From UBA830 sp038146925 (lineage in GTDB: Bacteria > Pseudomonadota > Alphaproteobacteria > MPNO01 > UBA830), in the NCBI GenBank assembly GCA_038146925.1, contig JAYQSP010000011.1:1116001-1180000 (forward strand): 64,000 nt of DNA. The letters are read 5' to 3'. Of this stretch, positions 1-9,057 are shown in pieces. Position numbers and translations under genes: made by a program. The stretch's first letter is position 1; each line of letters opens with the position of its first letter. Below the pieces are notes generated by a model, which saw nothing but the letters and a program-made list of their open reading frames with translations, was not told where the DNA came from and made no database searches.

Positions 1-94
1 CCTGCGACAGGATACCCCGCAATCTGATGGCGCCATCTTCGTGAAAGGCTTTCACATCTTCGTCGCTGACCAGCCGTTCCTGCGTTTCCGCCAT
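1..94 (-). CDS. Phytanoyl-CoA dioxygenase-like protein, N-terminal part only
   Basis: The gene runs off the left edge of the window, so only about 31 N-terminal residues are visible. The ATG at 92-94 is preceded on the minus strand by GGAGGAAACG, a strong ribosome binding site. The peptide contains FHEDGAIRLRG, which resembles the opening strand of phytanoyl-CoA dioxygenase (PhyH) proteins, Fe(II)/2-oxoglutarate oxygenases. The metal-binding residues lie outside the window, so the family call rests on this short motif alone. It is divergent from the MFS gene at 202. Confidence 0.5.
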   Translation of the reverse strand, partial: MAETQERLVSDEDVKAFHEDGAIRLRGILSQ

Positions 95-201
95 CGTTTC
101 CTCCGCTCGTAGGGGAATGATTTTGCCCAAATATCCACCGCACTTCAACGGGTTGCGGCGGCGCCCTTTTGTACATGGGATAGACCGTGTAAGCAGGCGG
201 G

Positions 202-1416
202 ATGAGACCCGCCGCGCTGACCACCCTCTGCTGCACCTTCCTCGTTCTTAATCTGCTGGCATTCATGACCGTCGCGGCCGTGTTACCGACGCTGATCGCC
301 GAATGGGAGATGAGCAATACCCAGGCCGGTTGGCTCGGTGGCATCTATTTCGCCGGATACATGGTCGCGGTGCCGTTCCTGCTGCCGCTGACCGACCGGA
401 TTCCGCCAAAAGCGATCAGTCTCGGCGGCGGAATTGTCGGTGCCGCTTCGGCGTTGTCGTTCGGGCTGCTGGCCGACGGGTTCTGGTCTGGGCTGATTCT
501 GCGGTTTTTCGGGGGCGTCGCCATGGCCGGGGCGTATATGCCGACGCTGAAGATCATCGCCGACAGTCTGGACGAGCCGTGGAGGAGCCGCGCGTCCAGC
601 TACTACACCTCCGTATTCGCGATTGGAACAGCGATTTCTATTCTCGCCGGCGGGGCCATCGCCGATGCATTCGGCTGGCGCTGGTCCTTTGCCGCGGCCG
701 GTCTGGGAAATCTTGCGGCACTCGGCATCGGCGCCGTGTGGTTGCCGGCCGGTTCCTCGAATCCGAACGCGAAGCGGCGTCTGATCGTGGACTTCCGGCC
801 CGTTTTTCGGAACCGGGCAGCGATGGGGTACGTCTTCGCCTATGCCGGGCATCTGTGGGAAGGCTTCACCAACCGAATCTGGATCGTTGCTTTTCTTGCC
901 TGGGTCGTGATGCGCGCGCCCGGCGAAGACATGTTCGCGACGCCAGTCGTGGTGGCGACGCTTGTGGCGATCTGCGGCGTACCGGTTTCGATGATGGCAG
1001 GCGAATGGGCCGCTCGCGGAAACCGGAACCGGGTACTGTACAGAATTTATGCGGTGACGTTGATTGCGGGGTTGTTGCTGGTGCTGACGGCGGTCTCCGA
1101 CCTGCCGCCCAGCCTGGTTGCGGTCATCGCCATTCTTTACGGCATGGCGCTGTATGCCGATACGGGGACTGTCACGGCAGGGACGGTGTCCGTCGCCGAA
1201 CCCGAGCTCCGAGGAGCCACGATGGCAGTGCACGCCATGTTGGGCTTCGTGGGCGCCACGCTTGGCCCCGCGGTCGCCGGCGCGGTGCTGGATATGACGG
1301 GGGGCCGGGAGCAGCCGGGGGCCTGGGCAGCCGCCTGGCTTGTGGGGGTCGCGGGCGGCATGATTGCCGCGCTCAGCCTCCGCTTCGTTGGAAAGACCCC
1401 ATCCGGATCCGCCTAA
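202..1416 (+). CDS. MFS transporter
   Basis: A 404-residue polytopic inner-membrane protein with about twelve hydrophobic segments and the usual major facilitator layout. The loop after the second helix (PLTDRIPPK, near residue 65) corresponds to the family's motif A region. AGGCGGG sits directly before the ATG. The substrate cannot be read from sequence. Its 3' end overlaps the convergent VOC gene by four bases. The neighbouring dioxygenase start suggests uptake or export of a small organic compound, but this is only context. Confidence 0.85.
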   Translation: MRPAALTTLCCTFLVLNLLAFMTVAAVLPTLIAEWEMSNTQAGWLGGIYFAGYMVAVPFLLPLTDRIPPKAISLGGGIVGAASALSFGLLADGFWSGLILRFFGGVAMAGAYMPTLKIIADSLDEPWRSRASSYYTSVFAIGTAISILAGGAIADAFGWRWSFAAAGLGNLAALGIGAVWLPAGSSNPNAKRRLIVDFRPVFRNRAAMGYVFAYAGHLWEGFTNRIWIVAFLAWVVMRAPGEDMFATPVVVATLVAICGVPVSMMAGEWAARGNRNRVLYRIYAVTLIAGLLLVLTAVSDLPPSLVAVIAILYGMALYADTGTVTAGTVSVAEPELRGATMAVHAMLGFVGATLGPAVAGAVLDMTGGREQPGAWAAAWLVGVAGGMIAALSLRFVGKTPSGSA

Positions 1417-1814
1417 ACCGTGCGGTTACCGGCGTGTGAAGAATTGATCTTCAGTTTGTGGCCGGACGGGACGCGAACGAAGAACGATGAATGGACAGTC
1501 CCGGATTGGATGTCCGATACCTCGAACCCCTTTCTGCCGTATTTCGCGTGCGTCTGATCCAGATCGTCGACCATGATGTCGAACGGGGCCTCGGTTCCTT
1601 TCCGCACCGGTTTGTCGCGTTTGGTGACGACCAGGTGAGTCCCGCCGCGCAGTTCCAGGACGCCGAATTTCTCGTCGCGGAATATACGCCTTAGTCCCAG
1701 CTTTATGAAGAAATCGACGGTTTTCGGGACATCATGGGTTTCGAGCCGGACATGCCCGATGGCCACGGGCGGTCTGGCGTCCTTCTTCGGTTTCTGTTTC
1801 GCAGCTATGGTCAT
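1413..1814 (-). CDS. VOC-superfamily (glyoxalase/dioxygenase fold) protein
   Basis: A 133-residue single-module VOC protein. After a basic N-terminus it shows GHVRLETHDVPKTVDFFIKL, the typical first beta-alpha unit, then GVLELRGGTHLVV and a closing FFVRVPSGHKLKI strand. VOC proteins bind a divalent metal through His/Glu residues and act as glyoxalases, extradiol dioxygenases, isomerases or resistance proteins. Candidate ligands here are the His in GHV and the His in GTHL. Specificity cannot be assigned. It converges on the MFS gene with a four-base overlap. Confidence 0.75.
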   Translation of the reverse strand: MTIAAKQKPKKDARPPVAIGHVRLETHDVPKTVDFFIKLGLRRIFRDEKFGVLELRGGTHLVVTKRDKPVRKGTEAPFDIMVDDLDQTHAKYGRKGFEVSDIQSGTVHSSFFVRVPSGHKLKINSSHAGNRTV

Positions 1815-1861
1815 TGTCGAAGCTTTCGTGTTTGCGACTTATAACTTGGGGTGATTTGATC

Positions 1862-2452
1862 TCAACGCAAGATGGCCCTCGTGAAAATCAAAGGCCCCGC
1901 ATTGTGGCGGTAGGTCGGCCCGTCGGCCAGCGGGATTGCGACCGACATGAATTTCCCGCCTTCAAGATTGTCAAAACGGAAAAGCAGTCCTGCCCTCAAC
2001 GGCCACTTCGTCTCCCGCAGACGCCAGGTTTCGTCCCCCGCGTAGTCCAGGACAATTTCATTTGCGTGAAACGTCGCGGCAAGCGTTTGTCCTTCAGACG
2101 ATGCATCGAACCGAAACGACCCGTATGACGGATGCGTGTAGACTCCGCTATACGTTTCCAGTTCCCGGTCGATATCGACGGGCTGAGGCGGCGCCGGTTT
2201 CGCTTCAGGGGCGGGGGGGCGCGGACCGATACGGGCGAGCCAGTCGTCGGGAGAGACGCCGACCAGGCAGTCCAGCGCGATCGGCATCAAGATCTTCGCA
2301 ACATGTGTATGGCCAGACATGTTTGACGGCATGAGAACGCCGCCGCGGCGTTCTGGCAGAATCGATATCCGCGCTGCGTTTCCGTCTATTGCGAGCGGAT
2401 GGAAGGCCATTTCCCCGGCGGCATGACACCGACCGCGATTCCCGGCACCCAT
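1862..2452 (-). pseudogene. C-terminal relic of a serine beta-lactamase-like hydrolase with DUF3471-type domain
   Basis: The reading frame gives about 196 residues that match only the end of a class C beta-lactamase-like hydrolase. ISILPERRGGVLMPSNMSG resembles the late strand (normally like FLP-x-GVVVLSN), and ELETYSGVYTHPSYGSFRF resembles the start of the small DUF3471 domain that follows it. The catalytic SxxK and YxN motifs, normally several hundred residues upstream, are absent, and the 220 bases upstream are AT-rich without a continuing frame. I read it as a truncated remnant. The apparent start at 2452 is therefore not meaningful. Confidence 0.6.
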
Positions 2453-2616
2453 CAGTCCGGCAATGCCAGTTCTTTATTTGTCGATAGCTCAGGGCAGGAA
2501 TGCAAACGTGATAGCCTGAATACAGACAAAGAAGACGAACAGGAGCACGAAAACTAGCGATATCGCTGAATGATGCCCTGAAATTCAGATAAGGCTGAGC
2601 CAAATTCGGTGATTGA

Positions 2617-2639
2617 TTTAGCTAAATATATTAGCTAAC
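2617..2639. promoter_or_regulatory. Candidate MarR operator, two TTAGCTAA palindromes
   Basis: TTAGCTAA occurs twice, at 2618-2625 and 2631-2638, 13 bases apart in an AT-rich stretch about 40-60 bases upstream of the MarR gene. The first copy extends to the palindrome TTTAGCTAAA. The same core recurs at 4850-4859 in front of the second HpaB copy. Direct observation is the repeated palindrome. Binding by the adjacent MarR protein, and so autoregulation, is inference. Confidence 0.5.
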
Positions 2640-2675
2640 ATATTTAAATAGACTGTTTGCGGAAAACCTTGCCTG

Positions 2676-3269
2676 ATGACTAAGTGTCTCGACCAATCTC
2701 GTACTGACTGGGCGCTGCCGGTATCGACGAGCCTTGAGGCGCTCCTTGATCGATCGGGTGGTGACGCCGAATTTCGACGGCTGATCTACGGGATTTTCAC
2801 GATGACGGTGAATTTCGATCGCATCCGGGAGCGCATGGCGACGGCATTGGGGTTATCGGGTATTCAGTACCACATCCTTATGGTGGTGGCAGAGCTGACC
2901 CCGGACGAACAGGTGACTGTGTCGCTGATTGCGGACCGACTGCATACGTCCGGCGCCTACGTAACCATGGAATCCAAGAAGCTGATGCGCCGGGGCTTTC
3001 TGGACAAGCGTCCAAACCCCGATGACGGACGCAGCGTAATCCTATTTCTGACCGGAGAAGGCCAGGCAGCGATCGATGCCTTTTCGCCGCATCTTCAGAA
3101 GATAAATGACGAACTGTTCGACGGCATGGGGCCGGAAACTTTCGCCCGGTTCCGCGAGATCGTCGATCATATGACCCGCACCAGTAGCCGCGCCGCCGCT
3201 TTGGCGGAAACCCTGGCCCGGGAACACACCGACATCGGAGACAACGCCGTGGGCGCCGTCTGGCGCTGA
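2676..3269 (+). CDS. MarR-family transcriptional regulator of the HpaB locus
   Basis: A 197-residue protein with the MarR winged-helix core. The recognition region is IADRLHTSGAYVTMESKKL (about residues 87-105) and the wing carries DKRPNPDDGRSVILFLT, the DxR wing signature. MarR proteins bind palindromes as dimers and usually release DNA when an aromatic or phenolic ligand binds. Paired palindromes lie just upstream, and the HpaB-type monooxygenase starts 30 bases downstream in the same direction, which suggests an autoregulated two-gene unit. No strong Shine-Dalgarno is visible before the ATG. The ligand is unknown. Confidence 0.85.
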   Translation: MTKCLDQSRTDWALPVSTSLEALLDRSGGDAEFRRLIYGIFTMTVNFDRIRERMATALGLSGIQYHILMVVAELTPDEQVTVSLIADRLHTSGAYVTMESKKLMRRGFLDKRPNPDDGRSVILFLTGEGQAAIDAFSPHLQKINDELFDGMGPETFARFREIVDHMTRTSSRAAALAETLAREHTDIGDNAVGAVWR

Positions 3270-3299
3270 CCGGCTCAATTCTTTCAACGGAGAAATACT

Positions 3300-4790
3300 A
3301 TGCTCAAGACAGGCGAACAGCATCTTGAATCCTTGCGTGACGGGCGCCGGATTTATATCGGCGATGAACTGGTCGATGATGTGACAACGCATCCGGCGTT
3401 CCGTAACGCCGCGCAGTCCTTCGCGATGATCTACGACCGCAAGCGCGATCCGGAAAACGTCGACGTCATGGCCTACGAAGACGAAGACGGAGAACTCAGC
3501 ACGTCCTGGTACCTGAAACCAAAGTCCAAGGACGATCTCCGGAAACGTCGCGAAACTCACCGCCGGGTCGCTGAATGGACCTGCGGGCTGATCGGCCGGT
3601 CGCCCGATCACGTCGCCAGCTTCGTAACCGGACTGTTGTGGAAACCCGATCTGTTCGAGGACAATCTCAAAGGTTCAGCAGCCCATCTGCAGGGGTATTA
3701 CGACTATATGCGGAAAAACGATACGTTCGCCTGCTACACGGTCCTGCCGCCTCAGGGCGCGCGCCAGCCGGAAATGTATCAGCGGGAGGGGCTGACGGTG
3801 CCGACCCTGCGCGTGACGGCCGAAGACAAGGAAGGCGTCACTCTTAACGGCATGAAGATGCTGGGCACATCTGCCGTGTTTTCCAACGAAACCTGGGTCG
3901 GCAACCTGTTGCCGCTGGGCGAAGAGCAGGCGGCGGAAAGCATTACCTGCGCTGTGCCGCTGAACTGGGAGGGCGTGACCATCTGGGCCCGCAAGCCGTT
4001 TGAGCGCTTCGCCGTATCTGAATTCGATGCGCCGTTTGCCTGGAAATTCGACGAGACGGATTCGATGGTCATTTTCGAGGATGTGAAAGTGCCATGGGAG
4101 AGGGTGTTTACGCACAACAATGCAGCGCTCTCGCGCGAGATCTATTTCAAGACCCCCGGTCACGCCATGGGCAATCACCAGTCCAATGTGCGATTTTCGG
4201 AAAAGCTGAAGCTGATCCTCGGGATTGCGCGCAAATCGGCGGAGCTGAACAATGTTCTCCAGGTGCCGGCCGTGCGGGATACCTTAGGTCGTCTGGCCGC
4301 CGCTGAGGCCGGTCTCAATGCCATGATTGCTGGCCAGATCGAAGACGCGGAGGAAATGATTCCCGGGCATCTGAACGTCAATCGGCGTCATATGTACGGT
4401 GCACTGCACTGGTGCACCCAGAACTACGCCACGATTTGTGAAACCGTGCGTGAACTAATGGGCGGCGGTCCGTTTCAGATGCCGGCCGACGTGTCCGTTA
4501 TCAATAATCCTGAACTGAAGAAACAATTTGAGACCTACTGGTCGGTGCCGGGCCAGTCGGCGATCGATCGCATGAAGTTCCTGAAAATGGGGTGGGACCT
4601 GCTGGGCAGTGACTTCGCCGGGCGGCACCAGCAGTACGAACGTTTTTATGCCGGTCCAGCCTTCATCAATACGCTGTACAGCTTCATCGAATGCCCGTGG
4701 GACGAAATGACCGGCACAGTCGACCGTGTGCTGGCCGAATACGACGTGCCGGAAGAAGGCAAGCTCAGACGCCCGGTTGCCGCCGAATAA
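3300..4790 (+). CDS. HpaB-family flavin-dependent aromatic hydroxylase, oxygenase component
   Basis: A 496-residue protein matching the large component of two-component 4-hydroxyphenylacetate 3-monooxygenase. These enzymes use FADH2 from a separate reductase to ortho-hydroxylate phenols. It opens with LRDGRRIYIGDELVDD (from residue 11) and THPAFR, has YYDYMRKND at 133-141 followed by TVLPPQ, a central GTSAVFSNETW region and HAMGNHQSN. Length is usual for the family. No HpaC-type reductase gene is present nearby, so FADH2 must come from elsewhere. The family also includes halophenol and alkaloid hydroxylases, so the substrate is open. It is preceded by CAACGGAG as ribosome binding site. Confidence 0.85.
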   Translation: MLKTGEQHLESLRDGRRIYIGDELVDDVTTHPAFRNAAQSFAMIYDRKRDPENVDVMAYEDEDGELSTSWYLKPKSKDDLRKRRETHRRVAEWTCGLIGRSPDHVASFVTGLLWKPDLFEDNLKGSAAHLQGYYDYMRKNDTFACYTVLPPQGARQPEMYQREGLTVPTLRVTAEDKEGVTLNGMKMLGTSAVFSNETWVGNLLPLGEEQAAESITCAVPLNWEGVTIWARKPFERFAVSEFDAPFAWKFDETDSMVIFEDVKVPWERVFTHNNAALSREIYFKTPGHAMGNHQSNVRFSEKLKLILGIARKSAELNNVLQVPAVRDTLGRLAAAEAGLNAMIAGQIEDAEEMIPGHLNVNRRHMYGALHWCTQNYATICETVRELMGGGPFQMPADVSVINNPELKKQFETYWSVPGQSAIDRMKFLKMGWDLLGSDFAGRHQQYERFYAGPAFINTLYSFIECPWDEMTGTVDRVLAEYDVPEEGKLRRPVAAE

Positions 4791-4849
4791 ACGACACAGG
4801 CTGAATCAACGCACTGCGAAAGGGAGAGCGTTTACTACCATTTCTCATA

Positions 4850-4859
4850 ATTAGCTAAT
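4850..4859. promoter_or_regulatory. Candidate MarR operator, ATTAGCTAAT palindrome
   Basis: A perfect 10-base palindrome with the same TTAGCTAA core as the pair at 2617-2639. It lies in a short AT-rich block about 70 bases before the start of the broken second HpaB gene. Its position suggests that the duplicated gene carried its own copy of the regulatory site. Regulation by the MarR protein at 2676 is inferred from the shared core only. Confidence 0.45.
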
Positions 4860-4925
4860 AAAATTATATAAAGTATTTATTCATTTTGTTGTTTGAATTG
4901 CCTCGGACATCAGTGAGCAGGAGTC

Positions 4926-6397
4926 ATGTTGAAGACTGGTCAGGACTATCTTGAGGGATTGCGCGACGGTAGTCAGGTGTATATCGGAAAGGAGCTGGTC
5001 GACGATGTGACGACCCATCCGGCGTTCCGAATGCCGCCCGGTCGTTTGCGCGGATCTACGACAACAAGCGCGCGCCCGAACATATCGACCTGATGTCCTA
5101 CGAGGAAGACGGCGAGCGTCATTCGACCTGGTATCTGCAGCCCAGGACAAAGGACGATTTGCGAAAGCGTATGGAGCCCATCGCCGTGTTGCCCAGTGGT
5201 CGCACGGTCTGTTGGGGCGTTCGCCGGATCATGTGTCGTCATTTGTCGCCGGTCTTGCGATGCGCCCCGATATTTTCAACGGCATTCGCCCCGGTTTCGG
5301 CGACAATCTGATGAATTACTACAAATACATGCGCGACAACGATATCTGCGCCACCTACACCGTGCTGCCACCGCAGGGGGCGCGGAAACCGGAGCTCTAC
5401 CAGCGCGCGGACATGAAGGTGCCGAAGCTGAAGGTGGTCGACGAACGGGGCGATGGGATCGTTATCGACGGCATGAAAATGCTCGGGACGTCGGCAGTGT
5501 TCGCAGACGAAACATGGATCGGCAATCTTCTGCCGCTGGGGCCGGGAAAGGAAAAGGAATCCGTGACCTGCGCGGTGCCGTTGAACGCGCCGGGCGTGAA
5601 GATGTGGTCGCGCAAGCCGTTCGAAAAATACGCGGTCAGCGAATTCGAGAACCCGCTGGCCTACCGCTTCGACGAAACGGATTCGATGGTCATTTTCGAC
5701 AACGTGTTCGTGCCGTGGGAAAGGGTGTTTACGCTCGAAGCCGTCGATCTGTCGCGCGAGATTTACATGCTGACCCCGGCCCACGCGATGGGGAATCACC
5801 AGTCGAATATCCGTTTCTGGGAAAAACTAAAACTGATCGTCGGCCTCGCGAACAGAGTGACGGAAATGAACTCCATCCGTCATATTCCGGCGGTGCAGGG
5901 CACACTCGGGTCGCTGGCGGCGAGCCTGTCCGGGCTCGAAGCCATGATCCACGGTCAGGTCGAAGCGTTCGAGGAACGATCATGCGCCAGGCTTCGTCAA
6001 TATCAACCGGCGATTCATGTATGCCGCGCTGCACTGGTGCACGACCAACCATTCGCGTATCTGCGAAACGGTGTCCGAGCTGCTGGGCGGCGGTCCGTTC
6101 CAGTTCCCCGCCGATATTTCGGTGATCTAGGATCCGGAGATGCGGGAAACCTTCGAGACCTATTGGTCTGTGCCCGGGGAATCGGCGGAAGACCGCATGA
6201 AGGTGCTCAAGCTGGCATGGGACCTGCTGGGCAGCGATTTCGCCGGTCGGCATATCCAGTACGAGCGGTTCTATGCCGGACCCAGCTTTATCGTCTCCAA
6301 CTATAATTTCCTGACCGCCGACTGGGACGGATGGGAAGGTGTGGTCGATGATATCCTCGGTTCCTACACGACCCCGTTAGCCACTGCCGCGGAATAA
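4926..6397 (+). pseudogene. Second HpaB-family monooxygenase, disrupted by frameshifts and an amber codon
   Basis: Joining three frames rebuilds a full-length paralogue of the protein at 3300. The ATG at 4926 follows AGCAGGAG. The frame opens LKTGQDYLEGLRDG, loses one base near 5029 (after HPAF), loses another near 5173 (after LRKRME), then reads well from about 5180 to 5980 (SPDHVSSFVAG to HGQVEAFEE). It gains one base near 5980-5987, and has TAG at 6128-6130 where the intact copy has Asn, before ending in DPEMRETFETYWSVPG to 6397. Three frameshifts plus a nonsense codon make function unlikely, although every block stays clearly similar to the intact copy. Confidence 0.85.
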
Positions 6398-6471
6398 AGC
6401 GTCCCGCTGCTTGCGGGCATTGGAGACCGCAGCCTAGTATCCGGGACCGCAACCATCCCGGAAACAGGCTT

Positions 6472-7200
6472 ATGACCGAAGACATCCTCGCCCAGCTTGC
6501 ACCGACCGGCACACTCCGTGCCGGCATAAACATGGCGAACAAGCTTCTGGTGACCGGTGAAACCGCGACCGGCGACCCGGAAGGCGTCGGGCCCGAGTTC
6601 GCCGCGAAGATCGCTGAAAGCCTTAGCGTGCCGGTAGCCTATGTCCCGTTTCCCACACCGGGCGAGCTGGCCGACGCTGTGGATGACGGAGTCTGGGATA
6701 TCGGCCTGATCGGCGCCGAACCGACACGCGCTGAAAAAATTTCTTTTACCGCCGCCTATGTGGAAATCGAAGCGACGTATCTGGTGCCCGCCGGCTCGTC
6801 CATCCAGTCGATCGAAGACGTCGACAAGCCGGGCATCCGCATCGCTGTTTCCGGGCGGAGCGCCTATGACCTGTTTCTGACCCGAAACCTGAAACACGCC
6901 GAACTGGTCCGCGCCAAAGGGCTGCCGGGCGCCACCCAACTGTTTCTGGATGAGAAACTCGACGCCCTCGCCGGTCTGCGCCCGCCGATGACCGAGGACC
7001 TGCCTAACCTGCCTGGCGCGCGCATTCTCGACGGTCGGTTCACCGCTGTGCAGCAGGCGGTCGGCACGGCGAAGGCGAACAGGGAAGCGGCGGCATTTCT
7101 GTCCGACTTTGTGGAGCAGTCGAAGCGCAATGGACTGGTCGCCGACCTGATCGACAAACATGGCGTGTCGGGCAAGCTGTCGGTAGCGCGGGTGGAGTGA
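6472..7200 (+). CDS. Family 3 solute-binding-like protein without signal peptide
   Basis: A 242-residue protein with the fold of periplasmic amino-acid binding proteins: LAPTGTLRAGINMANKLL, a first-lobe GVGPEFAAKIAE segment, DIGLIGAEPTRAEKISFTAAY and a second lobe. Normal family members begin with a secretion signal. This one starts directly at the mature fold, so it is predicted cytosolic. It converges with the aapP gene (8 bases apart), hence is not co-transcribed with that transporter. Alternatives are a stand-alone cytosolic sensor, or a protein in the cyclohexadienyl dehydratase-like branch of the fold. The function is not assignable. Confidence 0.7.
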   Translation: MTEDILAQLAPTGTLRAGINMANKLLVTGETATGDPEGVGPEFAAKIAESLSVPVAYVPFPTPGELADAVDDGVWDIGLIGAEPTRAEKISFTAAYVEIEATYLVPAGSSIQSIEDVDKPGIRIAVSGRSAYDLFLTRNLKHAELVRAKGLPGATQLFLDEKLDALAGLRPPMTEDLPNLPGARILDGRFTAVQQAVGTAKANREAAAFLSDFVEQSKRNGLVADLIDKHGVSGKLSVARVE

Positions 7201-7207
7201 TGCCTGT

Positions 7208-7936
7208 CTAGTGCGACAAAATCTGACTTAAAAATTCCCTTGTCCGTTCGTGTCGCGGGTTGGCGAAGAACTCGTCCGGTGGCGCCTGTTCGATGATCTC
7301 GCCGTTATCCATGAACACGACCCGGTCGGCGACGCGGCGCGCGAAGCCCATTTCGTGGGTGACGACGATCATGGTCATGCCGCTTTCCGCCAGCTCGATC
7401 ATGACATCTAGTACTTCGGCGATCATTTCGGGGTCTAGCGCCGAGGTCGGCTCGTCGAAAAGCATCGCCTTTGGTTCCATACAAAGCGCACGTGCGATGG
7501 CGACGCGCTGCTGCTGGCCCCCCGACAGCTGGCCGGGATACTTGTCGGCCTGTTCGGGAATGCGCACGCGTTCCAGGTAGTGCCGCGCGGTCGCCTCTGC
7601 GTTTCCCGCTGTCATTTTCCGCACCCAGACGGGCGCCAGCGTGCAGTTCTGCAGTACCGTCAGATGCGGAAACAGATTGAAGTGCTGAAACACCATACCG
7701 ACTTCGGAACGGATCTTTTCGATGTCCTTCACGTCGCCGGACAGCTCGGTGCCATCGACCGTGATGGTGCCACGCTGATGCTGTTCCAGCCGGTTGATGC
7801 AGCGGATCAGGGTCGACTTGCCGGATCCGGACGGCCCGCAGACGACGATGCGCTCGCCCGTCGCGACAGAAAGGTCGATATCCTTCAGCACGTGCAGCGC
7901 TCCGAACCACTTGTGCAGGCCCCGTATCTCGATCAT
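7208..7936 (-). CDS. aapP: Amino-acid ABC transporter ATP-binding protein
   Basis: A 242-residue ABC ATPase that energises the transporter encoded just upstream. Visible motifs are Walker A GPSGSGKST, Q-loop VFQHFNLFPHLTV, signature LSGGQQQR, Walker B AMLFDEPTSALDP and the switch His in VTHEMGF. The frame remains open far upstream, but that part is only the permease read out of frame. The ATG at 7934-7936 overlaps the aapM stop as ATGA, which fixes the start and implies translational coupling. Sequence and order match the general L-amino-acid system of alphaproteobacteria. Confidence 0.95.
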   Translation of the reverse strand: MIEIRGLHKWFGALHVLKDIDLSVATGERIVVCGPSGSGKSTLIRCINRLEQHQRGTITVDGTELSGDVKDIEKIRSEVGMVFQHFNLFPHLTVLQNCTLAPVWVRKMTAGNAEATARHYLERVRIPEQADKYPGQLSGGQQQRVAIARALCMEPKAMLFDEPTSALDPEMIAEVLDVMIELAESGMTMIVVTHEMGFARRVADRVVFMDNGEIIEQAPPDEFFANPRHERTREFLSQILSH

Positions 7937-9057
7937 TGGGCTTCCCCCCGGGCAAGACGCCGTTCGAGCCACATTGAATAGCGTGACATGGCGAAACAGC
8001 TGACGAAAAAGAACAGCGCGACAAACAGATAGGTTTCGGTCGACAGCCCGTTCCATTTCGCGTCCGCCAGCGCCGCCCGCGCAATGCCGAGCGGATCCAG
8101 CATGCCGATGATGACCACCAGCGTGCTGTCCTTGTAGAGGCCGACGAAGACGTTGACGATTCCCGGGATCGAAATCTTGAGGGCCTGCGGCAGGGTGACC
8201 TTGCGGGTCGTCGCCCACCAGGAAAGCCCTAATGCGCTGGCGGCCTCGTACTGCCCCCTGGGAATTGCCTGCAACCCGCCGCGCACGGCCTCGGCCAGAT
8301 AGGCGGCGGCAAACAGCGATACCATGATCAATACGCGTACCAGCAGGTCGAAGCTTGTGCCCGGCGGAAGGAAGTAGTTCAGCATGGTGGAGGCGACGAA
8401 CAGCAGGGTGATCAACGGTACGCCGCGGGCGAATTCGATAAACACGGTGCACAGGATACGAAACGCGATCATGTCCGATTGTCGGCCCAGCGCCAGCGCG
8501 ATTCCCAGCGGCAATGACGCCGCGATGCCGGTGATCCCGATGATCATGGTCAGCAGAAAACCGCCATACATGCCCGTCGGCACGACGGTCAGGCCGATCC
8601 CGCCATATATCAGCCAGCCGGCGATGAACGGATAGGCGGCGGAAAACCACAGGAGCTGTTTTCGTGCCGGCGTGCGGTCGTAGAGAATGGGGGCGAGGGC
8701 GATGATCAGCAGGACGAAGACGAGATTGGGTCTCCAGCGTTCCGGTTCGGGGTAAAAGCCGTAGACGAACTGATCGAGCCGGGCGGCGATCACGGCCCAG
8801 CAGGCCCCGCTGTCGAGCGCGCGGCAGGCGGCCTGGGAATCGGCGCTGACGACAGCGTCGAACAGCATCCAGTCGGCCAGGTTCGATATCAGCAGCCATA
8901 GCAGCCAGACCGTCACAATGGTCAACGCGGTGCTGAACAAGGACGAGAACAGGTTGCCGCGCAGCCATCCGACGATCCCGGTCGATGTGGGCGGCGGGGG
9001 CAATGACGGGTGCTGTCCCGGCGGATAGTCGTGGGGCGCGTCAGGAGAAACGGTCAT
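7933..9057 (-). CDS. aapM: General L-amino-acid ABC transporter permease
   Basis: A 374-residue inner-membrane permease. A Pro-rich cytoplasmic N-terminus is followed by early helices, a periplasmic loop with the paired Cys of QAACRALDSGACW, and a C-terminal His/Glu/Gln-type permease domain. The coupling loop is EAVRGGLQAIPRGQYEAASALGLS. It overlaps aapQ upstream by ATGA and aapP downstream by ATGA, forming a tightly coupled operon. The long N-terminal membrane region before the permease domain is typical of AapM. Confidence 0.93.
   Translation of the reverse strand: MTVSPDAPHDYPPGQHPSLPPPPTSTGIVGWLRGNLFSSLFSTALTIVTVWLLWLLISNLADWMLFDAVVSADSQAACRALDSGACWAVIAARLDQFVYGFYPEPERWRPNLVFVLLIIALAPILYDRTPARKQLLWFSAAYPFIAGWLIYGGIGLTVVPTGMYGGFLLTMIIGITGIAASLPLGIALALGRQSDMIAFRILCTVFIEFARGVPLITLLFVASTMLNYFLPPGTSFDLLVRVLIMVSLFAAAYLAEAVRGGLQAIPRGQYEAASALGLSWWATTRKVTLPQALKISIPGIVNVFVGLYKDSTLVVIIGMLDPLGIARAALADAKWNGLSTETYLFVALFFFVSCFAMSRYSMWLERRLARGEAQ

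Noticed and set aside
7937..8968. Long minus-strand frame that would fuse an extra 340 residues to the ABC ATPase
   Set aside because: It is the aapM permease read out of frame; the ATPase start overlaps the permease stop as ATGA and the extra residues are Arg-rich without domain features.
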